Positions 1-11,527 of a DNA stretch of 64,000 nucleotides are shown piece by piece. The DNA is from Mycolicibacterium sp. P1-18 (GTDB lineage Bacteria > Actinomycetota > Actinomycetes > Mycobacteriales > Mycobacteriaceae). The stretch spans positions 558,001 through 622,000 of the forward strand of contig NZ_NPKR01000002.1 in the NCBI RefSeq assembly GCF_008329535.1. The letters are read 5' to 3'. Below the pieces are notes generated by a model that was given only the letters and a program-made list of their open reading frames with translations, was not told where the DNA came from and searched no databases. The position numbers and the translations under genes were made by a program. The first letter of the stretch is position 1. Each line of letters begins with the position of its first letter.

Positions 1-799
1 CACCAACGAGGCCGTCCAAGCCGACTACGCGGTCAACACCATGTACACCAAACTGGAGAAGGCCAAGGCCATGGGCGCGATGGCGCTCTTCGGCGAGGCC
101 TACCCCGAGGACGTCCGGTTGGTCGAGATCGGCGGGCCCTTCTCGCTGGAGCTGTGCGGTGGTACGCACGTGCACAACTCGGCCCAGATCGGACCGGTGA
201 CGATCCTCGGCGAGTCGTCCGTCGGCTCCGGCGTCCGCCGCGTCGAGGCCTACGTCGGGCTCGACTCGTTCAAGTACCTGGCCAAGGAACGCGCTCTGCT
301 CGCGGGCTTGGCGTCGTCGCTGAAGGTGCCGTCGGAAGAGGTGCCCGCCCGCGTCGCGACCCTCGTCGAACGGCTCAAGGTCGCAGAGAAGGAACTCGAC
401 CGGTCCCGGTTGGCCAACGCCCGGGCGGCCGCCGCCGACGCGGCCGCCAGCGCCGAGCTCGTCGGTAGGGTGCGTGTCGTGGCTCAGCGCATGGCCGGCG
501 GCATTTCGGCCGCGGACCTGCGCAGCCTGGTCGGCGACGTCAAGGGCAAGCTCGGATCCGAACCGGGCGTCGTCGCGTTGCTCGCCGAGGGCGAGGGCGA
601 CTCGGTTCCCTTCGTCGTCGCCGTGAACGCCGCCGCGCAGGACCTCGGCCTGAAAGCAGGAGATCTCGTCAAGGTGCTGGGCGGTCCGCTCAACGGACGC
701 GGCGGCGGAAAGGCCGACCTGGCACAGGGTTCGGGCAGCGGTGCGGCCCACGTCGACGCGGCGCTCTCGGCGCTGCTGGCAGAGATCGCCCGGAGCTGA
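1..799 (+). CDS. alaS: Alanyl-tRNA synthetase, C-terminal part (5' end outside window)
   Basis: The reading frame is open from base 2 and runs into the window without a start, so only about the last 265 codons of a roughly 900-residue AlaRS are present. The enzyme charges tRNA-Ala in the cytoplasm. The visible part holds the end of the editing (second additional) domain with its CGGTH zinc/editing motif, followed by an Ala-rich coiled stretch and the DHHA1/C-Ala domain ending in the typical glycine-rich segment [19 protein letters not shown]. RuvX begins 5 bases downstream, the order seen in M. tuberculosis (Rv2555c-Rv2554c), which suggests one transcript. Identification is firm; the catalytic and most tRNA-binding parts cannot be judged here. 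Confidence 0.97.
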   Translation, partial: TNEAVQADYAVNTMYTKLEKAKAMGAMALFGEAYPEDVRLVEIGGPFSLELCGGTHVHNSAQIGPVTILGESSVGSGVRRVEAYVGLDSFKYLAKERALLAGLASSLKVPSEEVPARVATLVERLKVAEKELDRSRLANARAAAADAAASAELVGRVRVVAQRMAGGISAADLRSLVGDVKGKLGSEPGVVALLAEGEGDSVPFVVAVNAAAQDLGLKAGDLVKVLGGPLNGRGGGKADLAQGSGSGAAHVDAALSALLAEIARS

Positions 800-804
800 C
801 CTCC

Positions 805-1320
805 TTGACCGACACCGACGACCGTCAGCCCGACCGGCCCGGTGGTGACGACCCCGGACGCGGACGACGGCTCGGAGTCGACGTCGGCACCGTACGGATC
901 GGCGTGGCCACCAGCGATCCCGACGGCATCCTGGCGACGCCGGTGGAGACCGTGGCGCGCGACCGCCGCAACGTCAAGGGCAAGCACATCCGCCGCCTGG
1001 CGCAACTCGCCGAGGAGTACACCGTCGTGGAGGTCGTCGTCGGCCTGCCACGCACCCTCGCCGATCGCACCGGGCCCTCGGCACTGGACGCGATCGCCGT
1101 CGCCGACGCACTCGCCGCCAGAATCGCCCCGGTCCCCGTGCGGCTCTCCGACGAGCGACTCACCACCGTCACCGCCCAGAGGTCGCTCCGGGAAGCCGGC
1201 GTCCGCGCGAAGGGACAGAAATCCATGATCGACCAGGCAGCCGCCGTCGGCATCCTGCAGACCTGGCTGGACCAGCGGCGAGACGTGCTGGCCAAGAGCG
1301 GTGGAGCGGCCGATGCCTGA
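805..1320 (+). CDS. ruvX: RuvX/YqgF family putative pre-16S rRNA nuclease (Holliday junction resolvase-like)
   Basis: 171-residue protein of the YqgF RNase H-fold family, thought to act in 16S rRNA 5'-end maturation; older annotation calls it a Holliday junction resolvase. The first acidic strand [13 protein letters not shown] lies near residues 23-35, [10 protein letters not shown] near 70-80, and the C-terminal DERLTT and [14 protein letters not shown] motifs are intact. An N-terminal Asp/Arg-rich tail of about 20 residues precedes the fold, as in mycobacterial homologues. The start is a TTG at 805 with no strong Shine-Dalgarno, probably translated by coupling to alaS. Its 3' end overlaps mltG. 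Function beyond family assignment is inferred. Confidence 0.93.
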   Translation: MTDTDDRQPDRPGGDDPGRGRRLGVDVGTVRIGVATSDPDGILATPVETVARDRRNVKGKHIRRLAQLAEEYTVVEVVVGLPRTLADRTGPSALDAIAVADALAARIAPVPVRLSDERLTTVTAQRSLREAGVRAKGQKSMIDQAAAVGILQTWLDQRRDVLAKSGGAADA

Positions 1321-2566
1321 CGAGTGGATCCGCGACCGCCCGGCCCCCGAGGCGGTCGGACGGCCGCGCCGGACGATGAGCCGCACCGAGCGGGCACGCG
1401 CCAACCGCAACCGTCGGCGGCGCCGCAACGTCACCGTGCTCTCCGTCGTGGTGCTGGTCGCCGTGGTCGTCGGCGTCGTCTTCCTGGGCTCCCGGGTGTG
1501 GCACGGCATGTTCGGCACGCCGAGTGACTACCAGGGCGACGGCGTCAAGGACGTCGTGGTGCAGGTGCACAACGGCGACACCACCACCGCGATCGGCAAG
1601 ACCCTGCAGGACGGCGGCGTCGTCGCGACGTCGCAGGCCTTCGTCGACGCCGCGGCCGGCAACACGACCATCTCGGCGATTCAGCCGGGGTTCTACAAGA
1701 TGCGCACCGAGATTCCGGCCGCGACCGCCGTCACCCGGCTGGCGGACCCGCAGAACCGGGTCGGCCTGCTCACGATTCCCGAGGGCCGCCAACTCGACGA
1801 CATCGCCGACGTGAAGACCAGCGCGGTCACCAAGGGCGTCTTCTCCCTCGTCGCGGACGCCACCTGCGTGGACCTCGACGGCGACAAGAAGTGCGGCGTC
1901 ACCGCCGACGAGCTGAAGAACGCGGCGGGTGCCGCCGACCCCGCGGCACTGGCCGTTCCCGTCTGGGCGGCCGACCCCGTCAAGGCGATGGGCAACGACC
2001 ACCGCCGCATCGAGGGTCTGATCGCACCCGGCACCTGGAACATCGACCCGTCGGCACCCCCTGCGGGCATCCTCTCGACGCTGATCGGCGCCAGCACCGC
2101 GCAGTACGAGCAGAACGGTCTGCTCGCCGCGGGCAACGCCGAGAACCTGTCGCCGTACCAGATCCTCGTGGTGGCGTCGCTGGTGCAGCGCGAGTCCAAG
2201 CCGCAGGACTTCGCGAAGGTCGCCAGGGTCATCTACAACCGGCTGATCGCCCCCGATCACCGCCGCCTGGAGTTCGACTCGACGGTCAACTACTCGCTGG
2301 ACCGGCAGGAGATCGCCACCACCGACGCCGACCGGGGCCGGGACACGCCGTGGAACACCTATGTGCGCGAGGGTCTTCCGGCCACTCCCATCTGCGCGCC
2401 GGGGCAGCCTGCCCTCGCCGCGGCGGAGAGCCCCGATCCGGGGGACTGGCTGTACTTCGTCACCGTCGACATGCAGGGCACCACGCTGTTCACGCGCGAC
2501 TACCAACAACACCTGGCGAACATCGAGGTGGCGCGACGCAACGGTGTGCTCGACAGCGCGCGATGA
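1313..2566 (+). CDS. mltG: Endolytic murein transglycosylase MltG (YceG-like)
   Basis: Inner-membrane lytic transglycosylase that cleaves nascent glycan strands. After an Arg-rich cytoplasmic N terminus there is one membrane helix (about residues 40-60, rich in Val and Leu), then the extracytoplasmic LysM-like and YceG domains. The catalytic glutamate lies in the ASLVQRES motif, followed by [10 protein letters not shown] and the [11 protein letters not shown] signature; the C terminus carries the conserved YFV..D..G.T.F motif. The ATG at 1313 overlaps the ruvX stop; an in-frame GTG at 1301 would add four residues. The gene ends in an ATGA overlap with aroE. M. tuberculosis has the same order (Rv2553c). 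Confidence 0.95.
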   Translation: MPDEWIRDRPAPEAVGRPRRTMSRTERARANRNRRRRRNVTVLSVVVLVAVVVGVVFLGSRVWHGMFGTPSDYQGDGVKDVVVQVHNGDTTTAIGKTLQDGGVVATSQAFVDAAAGNTTISAIQPGFYKMRTEIPAATAVTRLADPQNRVGLLTIPEGRQLDDIADVKTSAVTKGVFSLVADATCVDLDGDKKCGVTADELKNAAGAADPAALAVPVWAADPVKAMGNDHRRIEGLIAPGTWNIDPSAPPAGILSTLIGASTAQYEQNGLLAAGNAENLSPYQILVVASLVQRESKPQDFAKVARVIYNRLIAPDHRRLEFDSTVNYSLDRQEIATTDADRGRDTPWNTYVREGLPATPICAPGQPALAAAESPDPGDWLYFVTVDMQGTTLFTRDYQQHLANIEVARRNGVLDSAR

Positions 2567-3351
2567 GCCGTAGAGCGGCCGTCCTGGGTTCACCGATCGC
2601 GCACTCCCGGTCACCGCAGCTGCACCTGGCGGCCTACCGCGCGCTCGGCTTGGCCGACTGGACCTACGAGCGCATCGAGTGCACCGCCGAGCAGCTGCCG
2701 GCGCTGGTGGGCGGCCTGGGCCCCGAGTGGGTGGGGCTGTCGGTGACCATGCCCGGCAAGTTCGCCGCCCTTCGGGTCGCCGACGAGCGGACCGCCCGGG
2801 CGGAACTCGTCGGCTCGGCCAACACCCTCGTCCGGACTGCGTCGGGCTGGCGTGCCGACAACACCGACGTCGACGGGGTGGTGGGGGCGCTCGGCCCGTC
2901 GACGACCGTCGCAGCGGCAGCGGTGCTCGGCTCGGGAGGGACGGCGCCCGCCGCCGTCGTCGCCCTGGCCGAGCTTGGCGCGCGACACGTGGCGGTCGTC
3001 GCCCGCGACCGCGACAAGGCCGCCCCGCTGCTCGACCTGGGGACCCGCCTCGGCGTGGACGCGCACTGGGTGGAACTGGGCTCGACGATCACCGGTCTGG
3101 ACGTCGTGGTCAGCACCCTGCCCGCCGAGATCGCCGGCCGGTACGCCGAGACCGTGGTCACCGCGCCGGTCCTGCTGGACGCGATCTACGACCCCTGGCC
3201 GACACCGCTTGCCGCGGCGGTCGCCGCCGCCGGCGGACGGGTGGTCGGCGGTCTGCAGATGCTGCTGAACCAGGCCTTCGCCCAAGTCGAGCGGTTCACC
3301 GGCCGGCCCGCGCCCAAAGAGGCGATGATCACGGCGCTCGGCCGAACTTAG
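2563..3351 (+). CDS. aroE: Shikimate dehydrogenase
   Basis: NADP-dependent reduction of 3-dehydroshikimate to shikimate, cytoplasmic, fourth step of chorismate synthesis. 262 residues, normal for the family. The substrate-binding motif GSPIAHSRSPQLH is near residues 9-21, the catalytic-lysine region reads SVTMPGKFAAL, and the NADP-binding segment AAVLGSGGTAPAAVVAL lies near 120-136. The start is fixed by an ATGA overlap with the mltG stop; the open frame extends much further upstream but that part is only the antiparallel reading of mltG sequence. The TAG stop (3349-3351) also forms the first bases of a TANNNT box for the next gene. Confidence 0.95.
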   Translation: MSRRAAVLGSPIAHSRSPQLHLAAYRALGLADWTYERIECTAEQLPALVGGLGPEWVGLSVTMPGKFAALRVADERTARAELVGSANTLVRTASGWRADNTDVDGVVGALGPSTTVAAAAVLGSGGTAPAAVVALAELGARHVAVVARDRDKAAPLLDLGTRLGVDAHWVELGSTITGLDVVVSTLPAEIAGRYAETVVTAPVLLDAIYDPWPTPLAAAVAAAGGRVVGGLQMLLNQAFAQVERFTGRPAPKEAMITALGRT

Positions 3352-3354
3352 GCT
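3349..3354 (+). promoter_or_regulatory. Candidate -10 box of a leaderless promoter
   Basis: TAGGCT fits the mycobacterial TANNNT -10 pattern and ends 6 nt before the GTG start of the A24 peptidase, the spacing expected when the transcript starts at the start codon. Its first three bases are the aroE stop codon. No convincing -35 element was seen, which is common in this promoter class. Confidence 0.45.
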
Positions 3355-3360
3355 CGTCCC

Positions 3361-3792
3361 GTGGGGGACGTCGCGTTGGCAGCTGCGCTGGCCTGGTTGA
3401 GCGCACTGACCGTCTACGACGTCCGGCAGCGTCGGCTGCCGAATGCCCTGACGCTGCCCGGCGCCGTGCTCGTGCCGGCCGCCGCGGCGCTGGGCGGGCG
3501 GGGGACCGCGGCGCTGCTCGGCGGTCTGCTGCTGGCGACGCTGTACCTCCTCGTCCACCTGGTGGCGCCCGCCGCCATGGGTGCCGGCGACGTGAAGCTC
3601 GCGATTGGAGTCGGCGCGCTGGCGGGTGCGTTCGGGCCGGACGCATGGGTCGTCGCGGCGATCGGGGCGCCGCTGCTGACCGCGCTGTGGGGCCTGGTCG
3701 TGCTCCGGCCGGGCCGGGGGCGGATGACGGTGCCGCACGGTCCGTCGATGTGCGTGGCGACGGCGGCCGCGGTCGCCTTGGTGATCACCTGA
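3361..3792 (+). CDS. A24-type prepilin peptidase-like membrane protein
   Basis: 143-residue polytopic membrane protein of the peptidase A24 (prepilin leader peptidase) family, short version without the N-terminal methylase domain. The two catalytic-aspartate motifs are present: YDVRQRRLPN near residue 20 and MGAGDVKL near residue 75. About five hydrophobic segments follow one another. The homologue Rv2551c sits at the same place between aroE and the other aro genes. Type IV or Tad pilus genes are not adjacent, so the substrate is unknown. The GTG start at 3361 follows a possible leaderless promoter. Confidence 0.85.
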   Translation: MGDVALAAALAWLSALTVYDVRQRRLPNALTLPGAVLVPAAAALGGRGTAALLGGLLLATLYLLVHLVAPAAMGAGDVKLAIGVGALAGAFGPDAWVVAAIGAPLLTALWGLVVLRPGRGRMTVPHGPSMCVATAAAVALVIT

Positions 3793-3802
3793 TCCCAGGC
3801 CC

Positions 3803-3808
3803 TACCGT
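3803..3808 (+). promoter_or_regulatory. Candidate -10 box of a leaderless promoter
   Basis: TACCGT (TANNNT type) ends 5 nt before the ATG of the GNAT gene, so transcription could begin at or next to the start codon. There is no clear Shine-Dalgarno for this gene. Confidence 0.4.
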
Positions 3809-3813
3809 GGGGC

Positions 3814-4308
3814 ATGCCGACCCGCACCGCGACACCCGACGACCTGGTCGCCGTGGCCGAGATCTACGCCCACTACGTCCGGACCAGCGTCGCGACCTTC
3901 GAACTCGAGCCCCCCGACGACGCCGAGTGGCGGCGGCGCCTCGAGGCGATCGTCGGGGCCGGGTTGCCGTTCCTCGTCAGCGAACGCGACGGATCGGTCG
4001 CCGGATACGCTTATTGCGCGCCGTGGAAGACCAGACCCGCCTACGCCGGCACCGTCGAGGACTCCGTCTACGTCTCGCCGTCGGCCGTCGGCCAGGGTTG
4101 TGGCACCGAGCTGATCGGTGGACTCCTCGACGCCTGCCGGGCCGCCGGCCTCCGCGAGGTGATCGCGGTGATCGCCGACACGGGTGATCCCGCGTCGGTC
4201 GAACTGCATCGACGGTTCGGCTTCGCCGACGCCGGCCGACTCGTCGGCGTCGGCGTGAAGCACGGTCGACGGGTCGACACGTTGCTGTTGCAGCACAGCC
4301 TCGCGTGA
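3814..4308 (+). CDS. GNAT family N-acetyltransferase (phosphinothricin acetyltransferase-like)
   Basis: 164-residue GNAT enzyme predicted to transfer acetyl from acetyl-CoA to an amine. It begins RTATPDDLVAVAEIYAHYV, as in the phosphinothricin/L-amino-acid N-acyltransferase (Pat/YncA) subgroup, and contains the acetyl-CoA loop VSPSAVGQGCGTELI plus the late motif ELHRRFGFADAGRL. A YncA-like enzyme acting on methionine sulfoximine or related amines is possible, but substrate cannot be read from sequence. It lies between the A24 peptidase and aroC, a position not occupied by a homologue in M. tuberculosis as far as I recall. Confidence 0.85.
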   Translation: MPTRTATPDDLVAVAEIYAHYVRTSVATFELEPPDDAEWRRRLEAIVGAGLPFLVSERDGSVAGYAYCAPWKTRPAYAGTVEDSVYVSPSAVGQGCGTELIGGLLDACRAAGLREVIAVIADTGDPASVELHRRFGFADAGRLVGVGVKHGRRVDTLLLQHSLA

Positions 4309-4350
4309 CGGATTACCTCAGGTTGCGGGCGCCATGGGAAGATGGGACGC

Positions 4351-5546
4351 GTGTTGCGATGGACCACAGCTGGTGAATCACATGGCCGAGCGCTCGTTGC
4401 GATGGTCGAGGGCATGGTGGCCGGCCTCGAGGTCACGACGGCGGACATTGCCGCGGAACTGAAGCGGCGCCGACTCGGCTACGGGCGAGGCGCCCGGATG
4501 AAGTTCGAGGCCGATGCCGTCACGGTGCTGACGGGCGTGCGCCACGGCGTGACGCTCGGCGGCCCGATCGCCGTGGAGATCGGCAACACCGAATGGCCCA
4601 AGTGGGAAACCGTGATGGCGCCCGACCCGGTCGAGCAGGCCGAGCTGGACGGCGCACGAAACGCCCCGCTGACCCGGCCGCGACCCGGGCACGCCGACTA
4701 CGCCGGCATGCTCAAGTACGGCTTCGACGACGCCCGCCCGGTCCTGGAACGTGCCAGCGCCCGCGAGACCGCCGCCCGCGTCGCCGCCGGCACCATCGCC
4801 AGGGCCTTCCTGCGCCAGGCGCTCGGCGTCGAGGTGCTCTCGCACGTCATCTCGATCGGAGCCTCCGCGCCCTATGACGGACCGCCACCGCGGCCCGAGG
4901 ACCTGGCCCGCATCGACGACAGCCCCGTACGGGCCTTCGACCAGGCGTCCGAGACGGCGATGATCGCCGAGATCGAGGCGGCCAAGAAGGACGGCGACAC
5001 CCTCGGTGGCGTCGTCGAGGTGGTCGTCGAGGGCTTGCCCATCGGACTGGGCTCGTTCACCAGCGGCGACAACCGGCTCGACAGCCAACTGGCGGCCGCG
5101 GTGATGGGCATCCAGGCCATCAAGGGCGTCGAGATCGGCGACGGCTTCGAAACCGCCCGCCGCCGCGGCAGCGTCGCGCACGACGAGATGTACCCCGGCC
5201 CCGACGGCGTGCTGCGGTCGACGAACCGCGCGGGCGGACTCGAGGGCGGCATGACCAACGGTCAGGCCGTGCGCGTGCGCGCGGCGATGAAGCCGATCTC
5301 GACCGTGCCCAGGGCGCTGGCCACGGTCGACATGACCACCGGCGAAGAGGCCGTCGCGATCCACCAGCGCTCCGACGTGTGCGCGGTGCCCGCGGCCGGT
5401 GTCGTCGTCGAGACCATGGTGGCCCTCGTCCTGGCACGCGCCGCCCTGGAGAAGTTCGGCGGCGACTCGCTCGCCGAGACCAAGGCCAACGTCGCCGCGT
5501 ACCTGGCGTCCATCTCCGCGCGAGATCCCGCCCGGGCGTCGGGCTG

Positions 5547-5547
<1 letters not shown>
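4351..5547 (+). CDS. aroC: Chorismate synthase
   Basis: Converts 5-enolpyruvylshikimate 3-phosphate to chorismate with reduced FMN; called aroF in M. tuberculosis (Rv2540c). Chorismate synthase signatures include GESHGRAL at the N terminus, [14 protein letters not shown], the segment [14 protein letters not shown], and [10 protein letters not shown] in the C-terminal half. I chose GTG at 4351 because the protein then starts MLRW as in M. tuberculosis (about 398 residues); an in-frame ATG at 4342 would add three residues. The stop overlaps the aroK start (TGATG), indicating translational coupling through the aroC-K-B-Q cluster. Confidence 0.96.
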
Positions 5548-7684
<2,137 letters not shown>

Positions 7685-7688
<4 letters not shown>

Positions 7689-8323
7689 GACTGCTCGCGG
7701 CCCTTGTCGGTCGTCGGCTCGGTGCCGGCGGACTCGGCCTCGCGGGGCTCGGTGGCCGTCGACGTGAACGATTCGGTGCGGGCGGCCGCCGTGCCCTCGG
7801 CCGTCGCCGACCGGTCGTCGTCGGGGTAGTCCCGCGCGCTGACCGCCGCGAAGACGTCGGTGTCGGCGCGGTCGTCGTCCGCACCCTTGCGTTGCAGCGG
7901 GGGAGCCTTGCGGTCGACGAGGCCGCGTCCCAGTGCCACGCCGGCGAGCGCAAAGACGAACACCAGCAGCGCGGTGAAGGCGGCGAAGGTGGTGATCTCG
8001 TTGAGCAGCCCCTGGGCGTACAGGTTCTCGTAGAACAACGAGATGAACCAGGCGACGAAGCCACTGACGACGCCGGCGAAGAGTCCGCCCAGCAGCCACG
8101 CCATCGCCAGGTCGCCGCGGCGGTCGGGGTCGGGGTTGGCCCGCGCATCGGCCCGGCCGTCGGCCAGACCCCACACGAACGCGGCGATGGCGAACACCGC
8201 GACCAGCAGAATGCTGATCCACAGCGCCTGACTCTCCATCAGGTTGATCAGGGCTCCCTGGAGCAAGCGGACGATGACCATCAGGGCGGCGAACACCAGT
8301 CCGCGCAGCAACCACTTACTCAT
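7685..8323 (-). CDS. B-4DMT family four-helix membrane protein (Rv2536-like)
   Basis: 212-residue membrane protein matching the mycobacterial B-4DMT (bacterial four-TM drug/metabolite transporter-like) family typified by Rv2536. Four hydrophobic helices are seen at about residues 6-26, 35-53, 74-96 and 108-130, followed by an 80-residue hydrophilic, Thr/Glu/Ala-rich, probably cytoplasmic tail. Transport substrate is unknown. It is convergent with aroQ (4-base overlap) and divergent from pepQ with only 33 bases between start codons. ATG at 8323 lies 8 nt from a TACGCT box on the same strand, suggesting a leaderless mRNA. Confidence 0.85.
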
Positions 8324-8331
8324 GGGGGCAC

Positions 8332-8337
8332 AGCGTA
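8332..8337 (-). promoter_or_regulatory. Candidate leaderless -10 box for the B-4DMT gene
   Basis: On the minus strand this reads TACGCT, 8 nt before the ATG at 8323. It lies only 5 bp from the opposing TACCGT box of pepQ. Confidence 0.45.
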
Positions 8338-8342
8338 GCGAG

Positions 8343-8348
8343 TACCGT
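8343..8348 (+). promoter_or_regulatory. Candidate leaderless -10 box for pepQ
   Basis: TACCGT (TANNNT) followed by 8 nt and the GTG start at 8357. The -35 region of this promoter would overlap the start of the divergent membrane-protein gene. Confidence 0.45.
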
Positions 8349-8356
8349 CATGCGCT

Positions 8357-9448
8357 GTGACGATTTCCCAGCGCAGGGCGCGCCTGCGTCGCCGACTGGC
8401 CGCCGCAAATCTGGACGCAATGTTGGTAACGGACCTGGTGAACGTCCGATATCTGTCCGGATTCACCGGTTCGAATGCCGCGTTGCTCATTCGCGTCGAC
8501 GACGAAACTCCGCTTCTGGCAACCGACGGGCGCTACGTCACGCAGGCCGCGCAGCAGTCGCCCGACGCCGAGCTCGTCATCGAACGCGCGTGTGCGCCGC
8601 ATCTGGCGGCCGCGGCGGCCGGCCTAGGAGTGCAGCGGCTCGGCTTCGAGAGTCACGTCGTCACGGTGGACAACCACGCGCTGATGACCCACGCCGCGGA
8701 CGACGTCGAGCTGGTGCGGGCCGCCGGCGCCGTGGAGGCACTGCGCGAGGTCAAGGACGCGGGGGAGATCGCGCTGCTGCGGCTGGCGTGCGAGGCCGCC
8801 GACGCGGCGCTGGCCGACCTGGTCGCCGCGGGCGGCCTGCGCGCCGGACGCACCGAGAAGGAGGTCGGTCGCGACCTGGAGTCCCGCATGCTCGACCACG
8901 GCGCCGACGGCGTGTCCTTCGAGACCATCGTCGCGGCGGGCGCCAACTCGGCGATTCCCCACCATCGCCCGACCGACGCCGTGTTGGCTGCGGGTGACTT
9001 CGTCAAGATCGACTTCGGCGCGCTGGTGGCCGGGTACCACTCCGACATGACGCGGACGTTCGTCCTGGCGCCCGTCGCCCAGTGGCAGCTCGACGTCTAC
9101 GAGCTGGTGGCGACCGCACAACGACGTGGCCGGGAGGCGCTGGCACCCGGCGTGTCGCTGTCCGGGGTGGACGGGGCGTCGCGCCAGGTCATCGCCGACG
9201 CAGGCTTCGCCGAGAACTTCGGCCACGGCCTCGGGCACGGCGTCGGACTGCAGATCCACGAAGCGCCGGGAATCAGCGCGTCATCCGCCGGTACACTGCT
9301 TGCTGGCTCTGCGGTGACCGTGGAGCCCGGTGTCTATCTGCCCGGCCGAGGCGGCGTCCGCATCGAGGACACGCTGGTCGTGGGCAGTGATGACAGCCCC
9401 ACACCCGAGTTGTTGACCCGGTTCCCCAAGGAACTGGCGATTCTCTAG
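8357..9448 (+). CDS. pepQ: M24 family Xaa-Pro peptidase PepQ
   Basis: Cytoplasmic dimetal aminopeptidase/prolidase of the pita-bread fold, 363 residues. N-terminal creatinase-like domain (about 1-130) begins RRARLRRRLAAANLDAMLVTDLVNVRYLSGFTG in overlapping parts; the catalytic domain supplies the five metal ligands in KIDFGALVAGYHSDMTRT (two Asp), FGHGLGHGVGLQIHEAP (His), VEPGVY (Glu) and VRIEDT (Glu). It precedes efp by 21 bases as in M. tuberculosis (Rv2535c-efp). Whether it cleaves Xaa-Pro from the N terminus or Xaa-Pro dipeptides cannot be told from sequence. Confidence 0.93.
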   Translation: MTISQRRARLRRRLAAANLDAMLVTDLVNVRYLSGFTGSNAALLIRVDDETPLLATDGRYVTQAAQQSPDAELVIERACAPHLAAAAAGLGVQRLGFESHVVTVDNHALMTHAADDVELVRAAGAVEALREVKDAGEIALLRLACEAADAALADLVAAGGLRAGRTEKEVGRDLESRMLDHGADGVSFETIVAAGANSAIPHHRPTDAVLAAGDFVKIDFGALVAGYHSDMTRTFVLAPVAQWQLDVYELVATAQRRGREALAPGVSLSGVDGASRQVIADAGFAENFGHGLGHGVGLQIHEAPGISASSAGTLLAGSAVTVEPGVYLPGRGGVRIEDTLVVGSDDSPTPELLTRFPKELAIL

Positions 9449-9469
9449 AAGGCTAGGAGTAGTACCGCC

Positions 9470-10033
9470 GTGGCATCGACCGCCGACTTCAAGAATGGTC
9501 TCGTCCTGCAGATCGACGGCCAGTTGTGGCAGATCACCGAGTTCCAGCACGTCAAACCGGGCAAGGGTCCGGCGTTCGTGCGTACCAAGCTCAAGAACGT
9601 GCTGTCCGGCAAGGTCGTCGACAAGACGTACAACGCGGGCGTGAAGGTGGAGACCGCCACGGTCGACCGCCGCGACACCACGTACCTCTACCGGGACGGC
9701 TCGGACTTCGTGTTCATGGACGCCCAGGACTACGAGCAGCACGCGCTGCCCGAAACGCTGGTCGGCGACGCGGCCAACTACCTGCTCGAGGGCATGCCGG
9801 TCCAGGTCGCGTTTAACGAGGGCGCCCCGCTCTACGTCGAACTGCCGGTCACGGTGGAGCTGCTCGTCTCCCACACGGACCCGGGCCTGCAGGGCGACCG
9901 CTCCAGCGCGGGCACCAAGCCGGCCACCATGGAGACCGGCGCCCAGATCAACGTGCCGCTGTTCATCAACACCGGCGACAAGCTCAAGGTCGACTCCCGC
10001 GACGGCAGTTACCTCGGTCGCGTCAATGGCTGA
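9470..10033 (+). CDS. efp: Elongation factor P
   Basis: Relieves ribosome stalling at polyproline. 187 residues with KOW-like N-terminal domain and two OB folds. The tip loop reads [11 protein letters not shown], so the tip residue (position 32, equivalent to E. coli Lys34) is a lysine; no EpmA/EpmB modification genes are near. The C-terminal signature [17 protein letters not shown] is intact. GTG start at 9470 with an AGGAG ribosome-binding site about 11 bases upstream. It is followed after two bases by nusB. Confidence 0.97.
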   Translation: MASTADFKNGLVLQIDGQLWQITEFQHVKPGKGPAFVRTKLKNVLSGKVVDKTYNAGVKVETATVDRRDTTYLYRDGSDFVFMDAQDYEQHALPETLVGDAANYLLEGMPVQVAFNEGAPLYVELPVTVELLVSHTDPGLQGDRSSAGTKPATMETGAQINVPLFINTGDKLKVDSRDGSYLGRVNG

Positions 10034-10035
10034 CC

Positions 10036-10512
10036 ATGCCTGACCGTCGCGGCGACCACGGTCGCCACAAAGCGCGCAAGCGCGCCGTCGACCTGCTGTT
10101 CGAGGCGGAGGCGCGCGGGCTGACCCCCGCCGAGATCGCCGAGGGTCGGACCACGTTGGCCGAGGGCGACGCCGAGATGTCGACGCTGAACCCGTACACC
10201 GTGACGGTGGCGCGCGGTGTCACCGAGCACTCCGCCCACGTCGATGACCTGATCTCCGCCCATCTGCAGGGGTGGACGCTGGACCGCTTGCCCGCCGTCG
10301 ACCGCGCGGTGCTGCGGGTGGCGGTGTGGGAGTTGCTCTATGCCGAGGACGTGCCGGAGCCCGTCGCGGTCGACGAGGCCGTCGAGCTGGCCAAGAGCCT
10401 GTCCACCGACGAGTCGCCCGGCTTCGTCAACGGCGTGCTCGGGCAGGTCATGCTGGTGACCCCGCAGATTCGCGCGGCCGCCGCCGCCGTGCGGAGCACC
10501 CCCGAAACCTGA
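10036..10512 (+). CDS. nusB: Transcription antitermination factor NusB
   Basis: All-helical RNA-binding partner of NusE (S10) at boxA of rRNA leaders. 158 residues. Signature segments: [18 protein letters not shown] at the N terminus, [46 protein letters not shown] (read in sections) in the middle, and FVNGVLG at the end. It closes the pepQ-efp-nusB group; the next gene is convergent with 9 bases between stops. Confidence 0.96.
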   Translation: MPDRRGDHGRHKARKRAVDLLFEAEARGLTPAEIAEGRTTLAEGDAEMSTLNPYTVTVARGVTEHSAHVDDLISAHLQGWTLDRLPAVDRAVLRVAVWELLYAEDVPEPVAVDEAVELAKSLSTDESPGFVNGVLGQVMLVTPQIRAAAAAVRSTPET

Positions 10513-10521
10513 GGGTGCCGG

Positions 10522-11421
10522 TCAGGACACGTACTTGCGCGCACCGCCGTTGAGCTGCATGTCCTCGAGCAGCTGGTAGCCCCGCTCCATGGCGGCCGGC
10601 ACTGGATGCCGTTCCCGCACCACCCACGGCGCACCGCGGACGGCGTCGACGATGCCCGCCGCGGTGACGCGGTCGCGCGGTAGGCGAACCAGCAGGCGGG
10701 CGGTGCGCCGCATCGCGCTCGGCAGTGGCCGCCGCAACCAGGTGAACCAGAGCGTGTTCCGAATGCCGTGCCGTCGCCGAAGGTGGGAATCGCGCACCCG
10801 TGAGGCGAGGTGGTGGGCGACGATCTCGGGGACGTAGCTCATGTGCCAGCCGGCCCGGACGATGTCGGATGCCAGCAGCTCCTCCTCGCCGCCCAGCCAC
10901 AACCGCTCCGAGAAGCCGCCTGCGGCCAGGAATGCCTCGCGGCGCATGATCGACACGCCCGCCAGGAAGCTGAGCAGCGGATGTCCCGGGAGACCGGGCG
11001 GCTGGTCCAGCGGGGACCGGGCCATCTCGACGCAGATGTCGTCGAGCCGCCCGTCGGGTTCGACCATGATGCTGGCGGTCACCACGGCGAGGGTCGGATG
11101 CGCGTCGAGCAGATCGGCGGCGCGGCTCAATGCGCCGGGGTTGTACCAGGTGTCGTCGTCGCAGAACGCGACGTACGGCGAAGCCACGTGTCGAACACCG
11201 AGGTTGCGCCCGACCGCGCCGAGGTTCTCGCCTGGGGTCAGCAGTGTGACGTCCGGGTGCGTCGACCGCACCATCTCCGCCGTCCCGTCGCTGGATGCGT
11301 TGTCGACGACCACCACGTGCGGCTGCTCGGGCAGCGTGGCCAGCCTGTCCAGCGTCCGGTGCAACTCGTCTCGGCGATTGTGCGTGATCACGACCACGCT
11401 GACGCGCTCGTCTGCTGACAC
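10522..11421 (-). CDS. Family 2 glycosyltransferase
   Basis: 299-residue GT-A fold glycosyltransferase, probably cytoplasmic or membrane-peripheral. The nucleotide-sugar binding start VSVVVITHNRRDEL and VVVDNASSDGTAEM are typical of GT2; the metal-binding acidic triplet is in AFCDDDTWYNPG, and an acceptor/base region FSERLWLGGEEELLASDI follows. I chose the GTG at 11421 because it has a GAGGAGG ribosome-binding site four bases upstream and begins right before the fold; the frame stays open to 11550 but that extension is Arg-rich and unlikely. Neighbours do not indicate the sugar or acceptor. Similar enzymes often act on rhamnose or other cell-envelope sugars, an inference only. Confidence 0.85.
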   Translation of the reverse strand: MSADERVSVVVITHNRRDELHRTLDRLATLPEQPHVVVVDNASSDGTAEMVRSTHPDVTLLTPGENLGAVGRNLGVRHVASPYVAFCDDDTWYNPGALSRAADLLDAHPTLAVVTASIMVEPDGRLDDICVEMARSPLDQPPGLPGHPLLSFLAGVSIMRREAFLAAGGFSERLWLGGEEELLASDIVRAGWHMSYVPEIVAHHLASRVRDSHLRRRHGIRNTLWFTWLRRPLPSAMRRTARLLVRLPRDRVTAAGIVDAVRGAPWVVRERHPVPAAMERGYQLLEDMQLNGGARKYVS

Positions 11422-11425
11422 GGGG

Positions 11426-11432
11426 CCTCCTC
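11426..11432 (-). promoter_or_regulatory. Strong ribosome-binding site deciding the GT2 start
   Basis: GAGGAGG on the minus strand, four bases before GTG at 11421. This supports the shorter protein over the longer open frame. Confidence 0.6.
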
Positions 11433-11527
11433 GGTACGTGGCCTGCAGCGCGGTGCCGCAACCCAGAGCGAGGTGGCTACCCGCGAATCGTCGATGCAAT
11501 CGTGACCGGGAGTGCTCGCGTGACCGT

